DNA from: Opitutaceae bacterium
GTDB lineage: Bacteria > Verrucomicrobiota > Verrucomicrobiia > Opitutales > Opitutaceae
Reading direction: 5' to 3'
Assembly: GCA_030693515.1 (NCBI GenBank)
Contig: JAUYAK010000093.1
Location: 62,001-126,000, forward strand
Length of the DNA stretch: 64,000 nucleotides
Positions 16,058-25,060 of this stretch are shown here, in pieces. The notes below the pieces were generated by a model. That model saw nothing but the letters and a program-made list of their open reading frames with translations. It did not search any database and was not told where the DNA came from. Made by a program: the position numbers and the translations under genes. The first letter of the stretch is position 1. Each line of letters starts with the position of its first letter.

Positions 16058-17728
16058 TTACTCCTTCTTCGCGGCCTCGTCGAGGATGTCGCCGAGGTTC
16101 ATCATGTCGTTGCCGGCGCTGCGATTGAGCTGCTCGTAGGCGGAGGTCTCGGCGGCGAGTTCCGACTCGGAGTAGTTGGCGGCCTTGATCGACAGGCCGA
16201 GGCGGCGCTCCTCGCGATCGATCTTGATCACGCGGGCGGTGACTTCCTGGGCGGGTTTGAGCACGTCCTTCACCTTGTCGATGCGCTCCTCGCTGATCTG
16301 CGAGATGTGCACGAGGCCGTCGATGCCGTCCTTCAGCTCCACGAAGGCGCCGAACGAGGTGATCTTGGTGACCGTGCCCTTCACGACATCGCCGATCTTG
16401 AAGAAGGCGTCGATATCCGACCACGGATCAACCGCGAGCTGCTTCATGCCGAGGCTGATGCGCTGCTGGCCGGAATCCACATCAAGAACGATGGCATCCA
16501 CTTCGTCGCCCTTCTTCAAGACTTCCGACGGGTGGTTGACCTTGCGGGTCCAGCTCATGTCGGAGACGTGCACCATGCCGTCGATGCCCTCTTCGAGTTC
16601 GATGAAGGCCCCGTAGGTGGTCATGTTGCGGACCTTGCCGCGGACGCGCGCACCGATCGGGTAGTTGTGGCGGACCATATCCCACGGATTCGGCTCGAGC
16701 TGGCGGAGGCCGAGCGAGATCTTCTGCTCGTCCTTCTGGATGCCGAGGACCACCGCATCAAGCTCCTGACCGACCTTAAGCAGTTCGGAGGGCTTGGTGA
16801 TGCGCTTGGTCCAGGACATCTCGGTGATGTGCACCAGACCTTCGACGCCAGGTTCGATTTCGACGAACGCGCCGTAGGGCACGAGGTTGACGACCTTGCC
16901 GTGAACCTTGGCGCCGACCGGGAACTTCCGGTCGATCTCGTCCCACGGATTCTTGGTGGTCTGCTTGAGACCGAGGGAGACGCGCTCTTTGTCGCGGTTC
17001 ACCTCGATGATCATGACCTGAATCTCCTCGCCCTGCTTGAGCATCTCGGAGGGGTGCGAAATGCGACCCCACGACATGTCGGTGATGTGGAGCAGGCCGT
17101 CCATGCCGTCGAGGTCGATGAACGCGCCGAAGTCGGTGATGTTCTTGACGACGCCCTTGCGGACCTGGCCGGGCTGGATCGAGTCGAGGAGGTTGCGGCG
17201 CTTTTCGGTGCGCTGCTGCTCGATGAGCTCGCGGCGGGAGAGGACGATGTTCTTCCGCTCGAGGTTGATCTTGAGGACCTTGAAATCGTAGGTTTGGCCG
17301 ACGTATTGGTCGAGGTTCTTGGGGGGCTGGATGTCGATGTGCGACGCCGGCATGAAGGCATCGACGCCGATCGAGATGATGAGGCCGCCCTTGACCTTGG
17401 CCTTCACGCGGCCCGCGGCCACAGAGCCTTCGGGAAACTTGGTAAGGATGTTGTCCCAGTTTTTCTTCTGCTCCGCCTTGTCGAACGACAGGATCGGGGC
17501 GCCGAATTTATCCTCCAGTTTCTCGACCATCACGTCGATGGTGGAGCCGATCTGGAGTTCACCGATGTCGATGAATTCGTGGGCGGGGATTACTCCCTCG
17601 GACTTGCCGCCGATATCAACGACGACGTCGTTGTGGCGAATTTCGGTGATGACACCGGGGACGATCGCGCCCTCTTTCAGTTTGTCGAACGACGACTGCG
17701 CGAGCAGTTCTTGCATTACGGAACTCAT
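16058..17728 (-). CDS. rpsA: 30S ribosomal protein S1
   Basis: 556 residues from ATG 17728 (MSSVMQELLAQSSFDKLKEG), a standard S1 length. Six S1 RNA-binding repeats are visible in order. The first two are divergent (VVDIGGKSEGVIPAHEF; GGLIISIGVDAFMPASHID). The other four are canonical, each with a GAFI/V-L/I-E-G-L-H-I-T/S pattern such as YGAFVEIEPGVEGLVHITEMSW. S1 binds mRNA upstream of the start codon and helps its loading on the 30S subunit. The long upstream open frame to 18097 has no matching sequence and is excluded. The gene is flanked by terminators on both sides (15995-16030 and 17945-17972), so it is a single-gene unit with a leader of up to 217 bp. Confidence 0.97.
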   Translation of the reverse strand: MSSVMQELLAQSSFDKLKEGAIVPGVITEIRHNDVVVDIGGKSEGVIPAHEFIDIGELQIGSTIDVMVEKLEDKFGAPILSFDKAEQKKNWDNILTKFPEGSVAAGRVKAKVKGGLIISIGVDAFMPASHIDIQPPKNLDQYVGQTYDFKVLKINLERKNIVLSRRELIEQQRTEKRRNLLDSIQPGQVRKGVVKNITDFGAFIDLDGMDGLLHITDMSWGRISHPSEMLKQGEEIQVMIIEVNRDKERVSLGLKQTTKNPWDEIDRKFPVGAKVHGKVVNLVPYGAFVEIEPGVEGLVHITEMSWTKRITKPSELLKVGQELDAVVLGIQKDEQKISLGLRQLEPNPWDMVRHNYPIGARVRGKVRNMTTYGAFIELEEGIDGMVHVSDMSWTRKVNHPSEVLKKGDEVDAIVLDVDSGQQRISLGMKQLAVDPWSDIDAFFKIGDVVKGTVTKITSFGAFVELKDGIDGLVHISQISEERIDKVKDVLKPAQEVTARVIKIDREERRLGLSIKAANYSESELAAETSAYEQLNRSAGNDMMNLGDILDEAAKKE

Positions 17729-17944
17729 GACTTTTTCGGAAGCGCCGGCCGCGCGCCTGCTCCATGGGCGCCCGTCCGACGGATTCGGCCGCGCCGTGAA
17801 GCGCGACCGGATGGGTTGATGGTTGAACCAACGTGACAGATTGGCGGGAGCTCGCGGCGGGACGCCAACCTGACCGACTAACTGCCGCGAACGGTCAGGT
17901 TCGCCGATACGGCCACCTGACGGCAAGCGGATAATCGACCGGCC

Positions 17945-17972
17945 CAAAAAAGGCGGCCGGAGACCGGCCGCC
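17945..17972 (-). terminator. Rho-independent terminator after the RHH gene
   Basis: On the minus strand, GGCGGCCGG-TCT-CCGGCCGCC (9-bp perfect stem, 17952-17972) followed by TTTTTT. It starts 37 bp past the stop of the RHH gene and closes the minus-strand operon that runs from the LysM gene. Confidence 0.88.
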
Positions 17973-18008
17973 GTAGCGGATGCAAACGCCGTGGAGGCGG
18001 CTCGCGGG

Positions 18009-18326
18009 CTACTTCTTTTTCTTGGGGCCCTTGGTGGGCAGCGCCTCGATGGCGATGCGCAGCAACTCGCCCACGCTGGCCTTCTTGAGGCGGGCATAGC
18101 GCTTCAGCATGGCACGCTGGTCGCCGGCGATGCGCACCGAGATTTGGCGGTGCGGGTCACGCTCGGGCTGGCAGGACTCGAAATCGAAGGAGGCGATGGC
18201 CGTGCGCACCACCTCGCTGGCGGTGGCGAAGCCGTGGCCTTTGCGGCATGTCTCGATACGGGCGATCAGCGAAATCGGCAGATCGAAGGTGAGCGGAGCG
18301 GAGGGTTTGCTAGATTTTTTGGCCAT
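18009..18326 (-). CDS. Tandem ribbon-helix-helix DNA-binding protein
   Basis: 105 residues from ATG 18326 (MAKKSSKPSAP); the longer frame to 18377 adds a non-conserved lead. Two segments each look like a ribbon-helix-helix unit. The first is FDLPISLIARIETCRKGH followed by ATASEVVRTAIASF. The second is QISVRIAGDQRAMLKRYARL followed by ASVGELLRIAIEAL. RHH repressors normally bind as dimers of single units, so this chain could fold as an intramolecular pair. The tail KGPKKKK is basic. It is 60 bp downstream of the HAD gene and precedes a strong terminator. Targets are unknown. CopG/Arc-like regulation is known for the family; the two-unit reading is inference from the strand-helix-helix pattern. 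Confidence 0.7.
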   Translation of the reverse strand: MAKKSSKPSAPLTFDLPISLIARIETCRKGHGFATASEVVRTAIASFDFESCQPERDPHRQISVRIAGDQRAMLKRYARLKKASVGELLRIAIEALPTKGPKKKK

Positions 18327-18386
18327 GGTCGGCGATGAATGCATGCGGAGCAGGCACGCGCGTCGCGCCCGCGGCAACGAAATTTT

Positions 18387-19061
18387 TCATCCTGTTGGTT
18401 TCCCCGCCCCGCCAATCATGTGCAGCACGCTCGCGTATGCCTCCGGCGGCGACGCCACGATGCACCAGGCCCGGGCCGCGATCACAGGAGGCACGGCGCG
18501 ACCGTGGGCGATCAGCACCGTATCGACTCCCGCAGCCGCCCCGCCGAGCACATCCACGTCGGAATCGCCCACGAGGATCGCCTCGCTGGCAGGCACACCG
18601 ATCCGGGCGAGAATCGCCTGCAACCCCTCGGGCTCGGGTTTGTGCGAAGCAAAGTCGTCGCCGCACACTATCGCGGCGAAGCGTTCGGTCCAGCCGCGGA
18701 GGCCAAGCAAACGGGCGGTGGAGTGCCGATCCCGGCCAGTCCACAGGGCGACCGGAACCCCGGTCATGGCCAGCGCCTCGAGGACGGCGTCGGCGCCAGC
18801 AAAAGGCTCCATCAGGTGGGAGTTCTCGCGGTGAAACCGCATCAGCCGCTCAAGCGCAACGGGCAGGTCCCCCGGATCATGGAGCAAGGGCACCAGAAAG
18901 CGCTCCGGCGGGCCGCCGAGGGTGGCGAAGATTTCCTTCGTGGGCCTGGGTCCGAAGCCTTCGACTGCATGGGTGATGGCAGCTAAAACGAGCGGCAGGC
19001 TGTCGATGAGTGTGCCGTCGAAATCAAACACCGCGACGCGCGGCGCGCGGCGTGGCGTCAT
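18387..19061 (-). CDS. HAD-superfamily hydrolase (phosphatase-like)
   Basis: 224 residues from ATG 19061, which overlaps the stop of the preceding gene by 4 bp (ATGA). All four HAD motifs are present: FDFDGTLIDS (nucleophile and acid Asp), LWTGRD (motif II), HKPEPEG (Lys of motif III) and VGDSDVD (metal-binding acids). The cap between motifs I and II is helical, like the beta-phosphoglucomutase/Gph group. It probably hydrolyses a small phosphorylated metabolite in the cytoplasm. The coupling to the LolA-like gene is positional and gives no substrate clue. Confidence 0.9.
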   Translation of the reverse strand: MTPRRAPRVAVFDFDGTLIDSLPLVLAAITHAVEGFGPRPTKEIFATLGGPPERFLVPLLHDPGDLPVALERLMRFHRENSHLMEPFAGADAVLEALAMTGVPVALWTGRDRHSTARLLGLRGWTERFAAIVCGDDFASHKPEPEGLQAILARIGVPASEAILVGDSDVDVLGGAAAGVDTVLIAHGRAVPPVIAARAWCIVASPPEAYASVLHMIGGAGKPTG

Positions 19062-19942
19062 GGCGCGATGCGCGTCAGTCGCCCCGGGTCGATCCGGGGA
19101 GCGGGCTGCGCGAGCGTAGCGGGGTCGAACAGCGACGAGGGATGGCTCAGGTTGAGCGCGGCGCCCGTGAGCTGGAGGCGCGTTTTGTCGCGGGTGATCT
19201 CGTTGCGATAGTCGACCGCCTTCGGCAGGTGCTGACCGCCCACGTTCTTCAACTCGAGCAGTGAAAAACTGCGGCGCGCGCGTCCATCGACGCCGATGAC
19301 TTCGATTTGGTTCGGGGCGTTGAACTGCGTGTCGAGCCACGCGCGCACAGCGCCGATCTCGGGGTGCAGGGCGGTGAAGGCCGCAGGCGCGGGAAACAAA
19401 AACTGGTGCGAGGGCCGGCCCAGCATTCGCGTGATTTTTTCCACCGTGGGGCCGGGCCAGTAGAGAAAGGGCATCATGAGATCGAAGGCCGTCAGCTCGA
19501 TTTCGGGGGTGAGTGCGACGAGCAGGGCCGCCGGTTTCATCGGGGCGGCTCCACCCTCGTCCGCCCGCCACACGGTGGCGCCGTCGCCGTTCTGCAGGAT
19601 GAAGCGATGCATCGCTCCGGTCGTCCCGGTGATCTCGATGCGGCTCAGGGTGCCTCGGTCGTTGCGGGTGCCCCACCAGCGGCCCGTGAGCGTCGGACCG
19701 GTGCCACGGCGAGGCAGCGCCCGCAGCTCGAATTCGAGGTAGTAATCGCCCGGAATACCGGACGTGCGAAACTGCTCGACCAAGCGCGCCGCCTGTTCGG
19801 CGTTGGGCTTTCCGATCTGCGCCAACTCCGGAAACACGGTGGGGGGCGATGCGCCGTGCGCGCTCATGGCGGCGAGGCTCGCCGCCAGAAAGCAAAACGC
19901 CCGCCGGAATGGGGCGGGCGCGGACTTGCCGGGAGTCGGCAT
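19058..19942 (-). CDS. LolA-like outer-membrane lipoprotein-sorting protein
   Basis: 294 residues with a signal peptide (RRAFCFLAASLAAMSAHGA). The body has many short beta strands and segments typical of the LolA/LppX half-barrel superfamily: YYLEFELRALPRRG, LTGRWWGTRNDRGTLSRIEI, FILQNGDGATVWRADEG, and FDLMMPFLYWPGPTVE with a strong aromatic core. Proteins of this group carry or handle lipids and lipoproteins in the periplasm. The gene lies 8 bp after secG and overlaps the HAD gene, so it is inside the LysM-parB-secG operon. No lipobox Cys is seen. The assignment is by pattern and is less sure than for neighbours. Confidence 0.65.
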   Translation of the reverse strand: MPTPGKSAPAPFRRAFCFLAASLAAMSAHGASPPTVFPELAQIGKPNAEQAARLVEQFRTSGIPGDYYLEFELRALPRRGTGPTLTGRWWGTRNDRGTLSRIEITGTTGAMHRFILQNGDGATVWRADEGGAAPMKPAALLVALTPEIELTAFDLMMPFLYWPGPTVEKITRMLGRPSHQFLFPAPAAFTALHPEIGAVRAWLDTQFNAPNQIEVIGVDGRARRSFSLLELKNVGGQHLPKAVDYRNEITRDKTRLQLTGAALNLSHPSSLFDPATLAQPAPRIDPGRLTRIAP

Positions 19943-19950
19943 GGAGGTGC

Positions 19951-20373
19951 TTATTTCTTGGGCGCCTCGGGCGTAGGCGTCGGAACTGTCACAGGAGCCG
20001 CCACGGCCGCAGCTTCGGTCGCCGGAGCCGGGACAGCCACCGCCGGAGCGGTCCCGGGCGTAGCAGCGGGCGCCGGAGTGGCGGCCGCCGGCATGGCAGG
20101 GAGCGCGCGACCTGAGTCGGCTCCCGCGTGCTTGGACTCGTAGATGCGTCCAAGATACAGCCCAAAGGCCAGCACGAAGAAGATGATCGCAGAGTAGATG
20201 GTGGACTTGCTGAGCACGTTGTTGGTCTCCGCGCCGAAGGCCGCCTCGGTGGCGCCGCCGCCAAGGGCCGCACCGATCCCGCCGTCCTTGGTCTTCTGCA
20301 TGAGGACGATGAGGACGAGGAAGAGCGAGACGAGGATCAGGACAAAGGTGAGGATTCCGAGGAGGATGCTCAT
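19951..20373 (-). CDS. secG: Preprotein translocase subunit SecG
   Basis: 140 residues from ATG 20373. Two membrane helices ([20 protein letters not shown] and [19 protein letters not shown]) frame the conserved cytoplasmic loop [17 protein letters not shown] and [12 protein letters not shown]. This is the SecG signature. SecG joins SecYE in the inner membrane and assists SecA-driven export. The C-terminus is extended by about 60 residues rich in Ala and Pro ([13 protein letters not shown]), longer than most SecG proteins and likely disordered. It lies 65 bp after parB on the same strand. Confidence 0.95.
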   Translation of the reverse strand: MSILLGILTFVLILVSLFLVLIVLMQKTKDGGIGAALGGGATEAAFGAETNNVLSKSTIYSAIIFFVLAFGLYLGRIYESKHAGADSGRALPAMPAAATPAPAATPGTAPAVAVPAPATEAAAVAAPVTVPTPTPEAPKK

Positions 20374-20438
20374 GGATGAAAGAGGATCAGCAGGGCACAG
20401 GCGGCCCGGGGTTGTCAATGACGGGTTCGGCGCGAACC

Positions 20439-21404
20439 TCACGCCTCGACGCCGAGCTTTTCGAGCAGACGCTGGAGGTCTTCGTTGCCGCGATACTCGA
20501 TGACGATGCGGCCCTTTTTCGGCGTGTGCAGGACTGCAACCCGGGCACCGAGGTGCGAGGTGAGTTTCTTTTCGATGCCCGCCACGGTTGCGGTGTCCTT
20601 GGCGGAGAGGCCGGCCTTGGCGGCCGCAGGGCGCGCCCCGGCGGCGGACTTGGCGGCCAGCGCGAGCTTCTCAGTGGCGCGCACGCTCAGGCCCTCCTCG
20701 ATCACGCGGCGGCCCAGCAGGGCGCGCTGCGCGGAGTCGGCGATGCCGAGGAGCACCTTGGCGTGGCCCACGCTGAGCATATTCTTGGCGACGTAGCCCT
20801 GCAGATCGGCGTCGAGCGAGAGCAGGCGGAGGGCGTTGGCGACGCTCGCCCGGCCCTTCCCCACCCGCTCCGCGGCGGATTCCTGCGTGAGATCGAAATC
20901 GCGGATGAGGCTCGCGTAACCATGCGCCTCCTCGATGGGGTTGAGGCCTTCGCGCTGGAGGTTCTCGATCAGGCCGAGGGCGGCGGAGGAGGCGTTGCTG
21001 GCCTCCACGATCCGGGCGGGGATGGCCTTGATCTTGAGGAGCTGAAAGGCGCGCCAACGGCGTTCGCCGGCGATGAGCTGGAATTTTTCGCCGGTCTTGC
21101 GCACGACGATCGGCTGGAGCAGGCCTTCGGAGCGGATGCTGTCGGCCAGTTCGCGGAGCTGCTCGGGCGTGATCTCGCGGCGGGCCTGGTAGGGGCTGGG
21201 TTCGATCATGCTGACGGCAATCTCGAGGTAGCCGGGCGCGCCGGTCGGCGCGGGGGCGGGAGCCACTGCGGCCGAATCCGGCTTGGCGGCGGGCGCGCCG
21301 GCCCCAGCGGGCGCGGTCGCAGGCGTGGCGGAGACCACGGGCTTGGCGGCGGAGATGAGGCCGCCGAGTCCGCGACCGAGACGTGATTTGGGTGCAGCCG
21401 GCAT
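20439..21404 (-). CDS. parB: Chromosome-partitioning protein ParB
   Basis: 321 residues from ATG 21404 ([20 protein letters not shown], the classic RLGRGL start). A variable Ala/Pro linker follows. The ParB/Spo0J core has box motifs [17 protein letters not shown] (CTPase/nuclease-like fold) and [20 protein letters not shown]. The helix-turn-helix is [21 protein letters not shown] short C-terminal dimerisation domain ends [20 protein letters not shown]. It binds parS sites and slides as a CTP clamp. No parS-like 16-mer (TGTTTCACGTGAAACA) was seen in the window, and parA is not adjacent. It starts 8 bp after the LysM gene's stop and precedes secG. Confidence 0.95.
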   Translation of the reverse strand: MPAAPKSRLGRGLGGLISAAKPVVSATPATAPAGAGAPAAKPDSAAVAPAPAPTGAPGYLEIAVSMIEPSPYQARREITPEQLRELADSIRSEGLLQPIVVRKTGEKFQLIAGERRWRAFQLLKIKAIPARIVEASNASSAALGLIENLQREGLNPIEEAHGYASLIRDFDLTQESAAERVGKGRASVANALRLLSLDADLQGYVAKNMLSVGHAKVLLGIADSAQRALLGRRVIEEGLSVRATEKLALAAKSAAGARPAAAKAGLSAKDTATVAGIEKKLTSHLGARVAVLHTPKKGRIVIEYRGNEDLQRLLEKLGVEA

Positions 21405-21412
21405 GGGGTGGA

Positions 21413-21979
21413 TTATTTTCCTCCGGGAATGAAGAGCGTCTGCCCAACATTGATGCGAGAAGGATCGGAGAGTTTGTTGGCGTTGATGATATCCTGCTGC
21501 TTCGCGCCGGTCTTCTTTGCGATGAGGGCGAGCGAGTCGCCTTTTTGCACGGTGTAGCTCACCCCCTCCTTCGAGTAATCCTCGGCGAAGCTTGTCTGGA
21601 CCGCGGGTCGGGTCGCCTGACCTTTGGCGAGGGAATCGAGCGCGGCGTTGGTCTGCTTGCCGAGTTTTTCGAGCTGGGTGGCGACCTGCTGGAGCGTCTC
21701 GGTCCGCGAGCTGGCTATGGCCGAGCGGAGCGAGGAGGTGGCGTCGGCAATGGCGGCGTTGAGCTGGGTGAGCGTGACGTGCTGACGGTCCGCCGCACTG
21801 GAGCGCTGACGGAGTTCGGCATTCTCCCGCTCGAGCTGCTCGATGCGCAGCGCCAGCTCGCCCACGCGCTGCACGAGGCCGCGGACATCTTCGCGGAGGT
21901 TGGCAAACTCGATCTGCGCCGGAGTCTGAGCGCACGCAGCGGCGGCGCAGAGCGCGGCGGCGATCAAGTTTTTCCACAT
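21413..21979 (-). CDS. LysM-domain protein with coiled coil
   Basis: 188 residues from ATG 21979. A signal peptide (MWKNLIAAALCAAAACAQ) is followed by a coiled coil (about 25-115, LREDVRGLVQRVGELALRIE and ELRQR). A single C-terminal LysM (about 140-187) reads SYTVQKGDSLALIAKKTGAK ... NVGQTLFIPGGK. LysM binds N-acetylglucosamine-containing glycans such as peptidoglycan. The Cys near the end of the signal (AAACAQ) could be a lipobox, but the context is imperfect. It is the first gene of the minus-strand operon continuing into parB, an unusual pairing of a wall-binding protein with chromosome segregation. Confidence 0.88.
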   Translation of the reverse strand: MWKNLIAAALCAAAACAQTPAQIEFANLREDVRGLVQRVGELALRIEQLERENAELRQRSSAADRQHVTLTQLNAAIADATSSLRSAIASSRTETLQQVATQLEKLGKQTNAALDSLAKGQATRPAVQTSFAEDYSKEGVSYTVQKGDSLALIAKKTGAKQQDIINANKLSDPSRINVGQTLFIPGGK

Positions 21980-22115
21980 AGGGGCGGAGCTTGCGGAATC
22001 GTTTTCCCGAAAACAAGCGGCTTGTGACCGCACGGGATCGCGCGCGCGAGTTTGACGCCGAGCCGTCGGCGGCAACGATGCGATTGCGCGCGCCCGGCGC
22101 CCGCTTCCCCACCCC

Positions 22116-22922
22116 ATGTGTCGCTCCGCCCGATTCCTCGCGTTCGCCCTCATCACCCTGCCCTTACTGCGGGCCGCCCCGCCGCCGGCACTGATCGCGG
22201 CGCTTGAGCATCTGCGCGACCAGAAGAGTTTCCGCTGGGAGGTGATCAATGGGGACCCGGGGCCGGTGTCGCACCAAATCGAGACGCGCCGCGGCACCGT
22301 CACGACCGTCGTGCAGAGCAACGCCCCGAACATGAAAGGCATCCTCGATCGCAACGGCGACATACTCATCCAGCGCGAATGGCCCGACGGCCTGCGGCTC
22401 GATTCGGTCATCGCCGCCGACGGTGCCATCGTGACGAAGACCCCCGAGGGTTGGCTCACCGATCGCGAGATTCTCACGGCGCAGGCCGAGGAGCGCATGC
22501 GCGGGCAGACGCCGACGCCGCGCTTTCAATGGCTGCGCCGCGCCGACCGGCCCGAGGTGCGCCGGCCCGACCTCGAACTGGCGCCGCTGCTGAAGAGCCC
22601 GCACAATTTCGAATCGACGGGCGAAGGCTACGTGGTGCGCCTCCGCAGCCGCTCGGGCGATCCGGCGAAGCCTACCGATGATGACGCCGAACCGGCGACG
22701 ACCGTGACGGTGACCATGAATCTGCGCGCGGGCGTGATTCGTGATTACGAGGTGAAGCTTGAGGGTGTCAGCCGTGTCACGCGGGCGCGCGTCCCGCTGC
22801 CCGTGAGCGATCAGCGCATCGTGATCCTGACCTACCTGCCGGTGACGCGAATCGACATCCCGGAAGAGGCGCGCGAAAAGCTGAAGGCCGCTCGCACTTC
22901 CCCTACGACGCGGGCCCAGTAA
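22116..22922 (+). CDS. Secreted protein of unknown function, paralogue of 25061-25918
   Basis: 268 residues with a signal peptide (FLAFALITLPLLRAA). No family recognised. The sequence begins with a helix (LIAALEHLRDQKSFRWEVIN), then many beta strands with charged surfaces. The last third reads GVIRDYEVKLEGVSRVTRAR and ends ITRIDIPEEAREKL in style (VTRIDIPEEAREKL). The gene at 25061 has the same plan: helix plus YSWTA near the start, YQVQLQGLLRVKTRAG in the middle, and VEVPDEARFNF at the end. The two therefore look like old paralogues and may be periplasmic beta-sheet proteins. The stop is 1 bp from the fmt stop on the opposite strand, so the genes converge with no terminator space. Confidence 0.6.
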   Translation: MCRSARFLAFALITLPLLRAAPPPALIAALEHLRDQKSFRWEVINGDPGPVSHQIETRRGTVTTVVQSNAPNMKGILDRNGDILIQREWPDGLRLDSVIAADGAIVTKTPEGWLTDREILTAQAEERMRGQTPTPRFQWLRRADRPEVRRPDLELAPLLKSPHNFESTGEGYVVRLRSRSGDPAKPTDDDAEPATTVTVTMNLRAGVIRDYEVKLEGVSRVTRARVPLPVSDQRIVILTYLPVTRIDIPEEAREKLKAARTSPTTRAQ

Positions 22923-22923
22923 C

Positions 22924-23928
22924 TCATTTCAACGGCCGGCGCTCGACGAGAGCCGGCATCGGCCGTGAGGGCAGCTGCGTTCCGGCCGTGAGCGGAAACC
23001 CGCGCAGAAAATCCGCGGCCGCGAGCATCTTGCCGCCGGGCCGTTGCAACCGCCGCAGCCGCAATGTGCCGGCACCCGTTGCGACGAGCACGCCGTCGGC
23101 GTCGGCTCCGAGCACGGCGCCGGCGCTGCTGCGGGCGTCACCGGCGTCGGCCACCTGGAGCAAGGCCTCGGCAAGCCCGATTTTCAGGTTCTGGCCGGCG
23201 ATTTCGACGGCGCAACCAGGCCACGGAAACAGGCCGTTGATACGCGCCGCGAGTTCTGTCGCCGGAGCGGAGAAATCAAGCGCGCCGTCGTCCTTGGTGA
23301 GTTTTCGGCAGTAGGTCGCCTGCGCCTCGTCCTGCGGGGCAAACTCCTGCGTGCCGGCCACGACCCGCGGCAAGGCGCGGCACAGGAGCGGCACGCAGGC
23401 CTGGGCCAGCTTCGCATCGATTTCCAGGGCCGTTTCGAGCGGACTGATCGCCACGCGCTCCACCTCCGCGATCGGCCCGGCGTCGAGTCGTCGCACGATG
23501 CGCATCAGCGTGACGCCCGTCTCGCGCTCCCCGTTGGCGATGGCCGTCTGAATCGGTGATGCGCCCCGGTAGCGCGGGAGGAGAGACGTGTGAAAATTGA
23601 GCATGCCCAGTCGCGGTGCGACGATGAAGTCGTCGCGCAGGATGTGCCCATATGCCATCACGAGGCCGAGATCGGGCTGCAATGCGACCAGTTGTTGCCG
23701 CACGTCCTCGGTCAATTTTTCCGGTTGAAACACTGACAGCCCGCGCGCCTGCGCCCAGAGCTTGATGCCGTTGGGCTGCACCCGCTGGCCGCGGCCGGTC
23801 TCCCGATCGGGTTGGGTAAACACGGCCACAATTTCGACCGCGCTAGTGCCCTCGCCTGCCAGCCATTCGAGCATGGGCAGGGCGATGGTGTCGGACGAGA
23901 GGATGACAACCCGCGTGTTGGATTTCAT
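22924..23928 (-). CDS. fmt: Methionyl-tRNA formyltransferase
   Basis: 334 residues. The formyltransferase domain has the hallmark NFHTSLLPRYRGASPIQTAI, with the folate-binding and catalytic Asn-His. The preceding VMAYGHILRDD and the following RRLDAGPIAEVE are also typical. The C-terminal OB-like domain binds the tRNA (GTLRLRRLQRPGGKMLAAADF). The enzyme transfers a formyl group from 10-formyl-tetrahydrofolate to Met-tRNA for initiation. The peptide deformylase gene def, often next to fmt, is not here. Start ATG 23928 gives MKSNTRVVILSSDTIALPML, a normal beginning. Confidence 0.96.
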   Translation of the reverse strand: MKSNTRVVILSSDTIALPMLEWLAGEGTSAVEIVAVFTQPDRETGRGQRVQPNGIKLWAQARGLSVFQPEKLTEDVRQQLVALQPDLGLVMAYGHILRDDFIVAPRLGMLNFHTSLLPRYRGASPIQTAIANGERETGVTLMRIVRRLDAGPIAEVERVAISPLETALEIDAKLAQACVPLLCRALPRVVAGTQEFAPQDEAQATYCRKLTKDDGALDFSAPATELAARINGLFPWPGCAVEIAGQNLKIGLAEALLQVADAGDARSSAGAVLGADADGVLVATGAGTLRLRRLQRPGGKMLAAADFLRGFPLTAGTQLPSRPMPALVERRPLK

Positions 23929-24133
23929 GTCACGCCGGAGGTCATGCTCGTGCGACCCGTGGAATCATTGCGGTGGTGCTGGTCATGGCCGGAGCGCGTT
24001 GGTCTAGGATCGCGCGGAGGTGGTTCAACGCAATTATCCGCACCAAGGATCCATGCGGTCGAAATGTTCGAGGTTGTCCGGCGGACAAAGCGGCGCTCAC
24101 ACTGACGTTGAACCCCAAACCCCGAGCCACGCC

Positions 24134-24994
24134 ATGTCGACGACCTCACCGCTCACCTGCCTTGTTACGATTCTGGCTCTCGGATGCGCCCTGCAAGCCG
24201 GCGAACCTCCATCGGTGCGCCCGCCAACGCGCACCCGCGCCGAGGTCGCCGCCGTTCTGCGTCTCGCCGAAGCCCCGCCCGCAAACCCGCGCGCCCTGCG
24301 AATCCTCCTGGTCGCGGGCCCCAAAGATCACGGTGCAGGCCAGCACGATTATCCAGCGTGGCAGAAGGCCTGGGTCCCGCTCCTGGCCAAGTCTCCCGGC
24401 GTCACCACCGACACGGCGTTTCCCTTTCCGACCGACGAGCAGCTCGCGGCCGCCGATCTCGCGGTGTTTTACCTGCGCGGCAAATGGGACGCGGCCCAGG
24501 TCGCCGCGCTGGAAAAATTCCAACAGCGCGGCGGCGGAGTCGTCACGATCCACTGGGCCATCGGGGTGACCGGCGAGCCGCAGGGTTTCGCCGCGCGCGT
24601 GGGCCTCGCCTACCCGTCCGCCAAATACCGCCACGGCATCGTCGATCTGAAAATCGATCCCGGCCACGCGATCACCCGCGGGTTTCCGGCGACGCTGCGC
24701 TTTACCGATGAACCCTACTGGCCGTTTGTCGGCGACACCACGCGCGTGCAGGTGCTCGCCACGTCGGACGAGAAGGCCGGACCCGATGGCGCGCTGCAGC
24801 CTGTGCCCGTGTTCTGGACGCATGAGCCGGCGGGCGGCGGCCGGGCGTTTGTGTGCGTTTTTGGCCACTACATGTGGACCTTTGAGGATCCGTTGTTCCG
24901 CCTGCTGCTGCTTCGCGGCATGGCCTGGGCGGCGGGGCAACCGGTCTCACGGCTTGATGCGCTCGCGACCGAAGGTGTGACATTGGTCGATTGA
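24134..24994 (+). CDS. Secreted ThuA-like domain protein
   Basis: 286 residues from ATG 24134; the longer frame to 24020 only adds non-conserved residues before the signal peptide (CLVTILALGCALQAG). The domain is a ThuA-like Rossmann fold of the glutamine-amidotransferase superfamily: ILLVAGPKDHGAGQHDYPAW, VFYLRGKWDAAQVAAL, GGGVVTIHWAIG, and FGHYMWTFEDPLFRLLLLRG. ThuA acts with ThuB (a Gfo/Idh protein) on 3-keto-disaccharides in rhizobia, and exported homologues are common in Planctomycetes and Verrucomicrobia. It is divergent from fmt (205 bp apart). It is followed 66 bp later by the unknown secreted paralogue at 25061. The substrate is unknown. Confidence 0.85.
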   Translation: MSTTSPLTCLVTILALGCALQAGEPPSVRPPTRTRAEVAAVLRLAEAPPANPRALRILLVAGPKDHGAGQHDYPAWQKAWVPLLAKSPGVTTDTAFPFPTDEQLAAADLAVFYLRGKWDAAQVAALEKFQQRGGGVVTIHWAIGVTGEPQGFAARVGLAYPSAKYRHGIVDLKIDPGHAITRGFPATLRFTDEPYWPFVGDTTRVQVLATSDEKAGPDGALQPVPVFWTHEPAGGGRAFVCVFGHYMWTFEDPLFRLLLLRGMAWAAGQPVSRLDALATEGVTLVD

Positions 24995-25060
24995 TTCCCG
25001 CGCCATGCTGCTTTTCGCCCTGTTCCGGCCGAGCCGATACGAGTTCCTTCATTCACGGAT

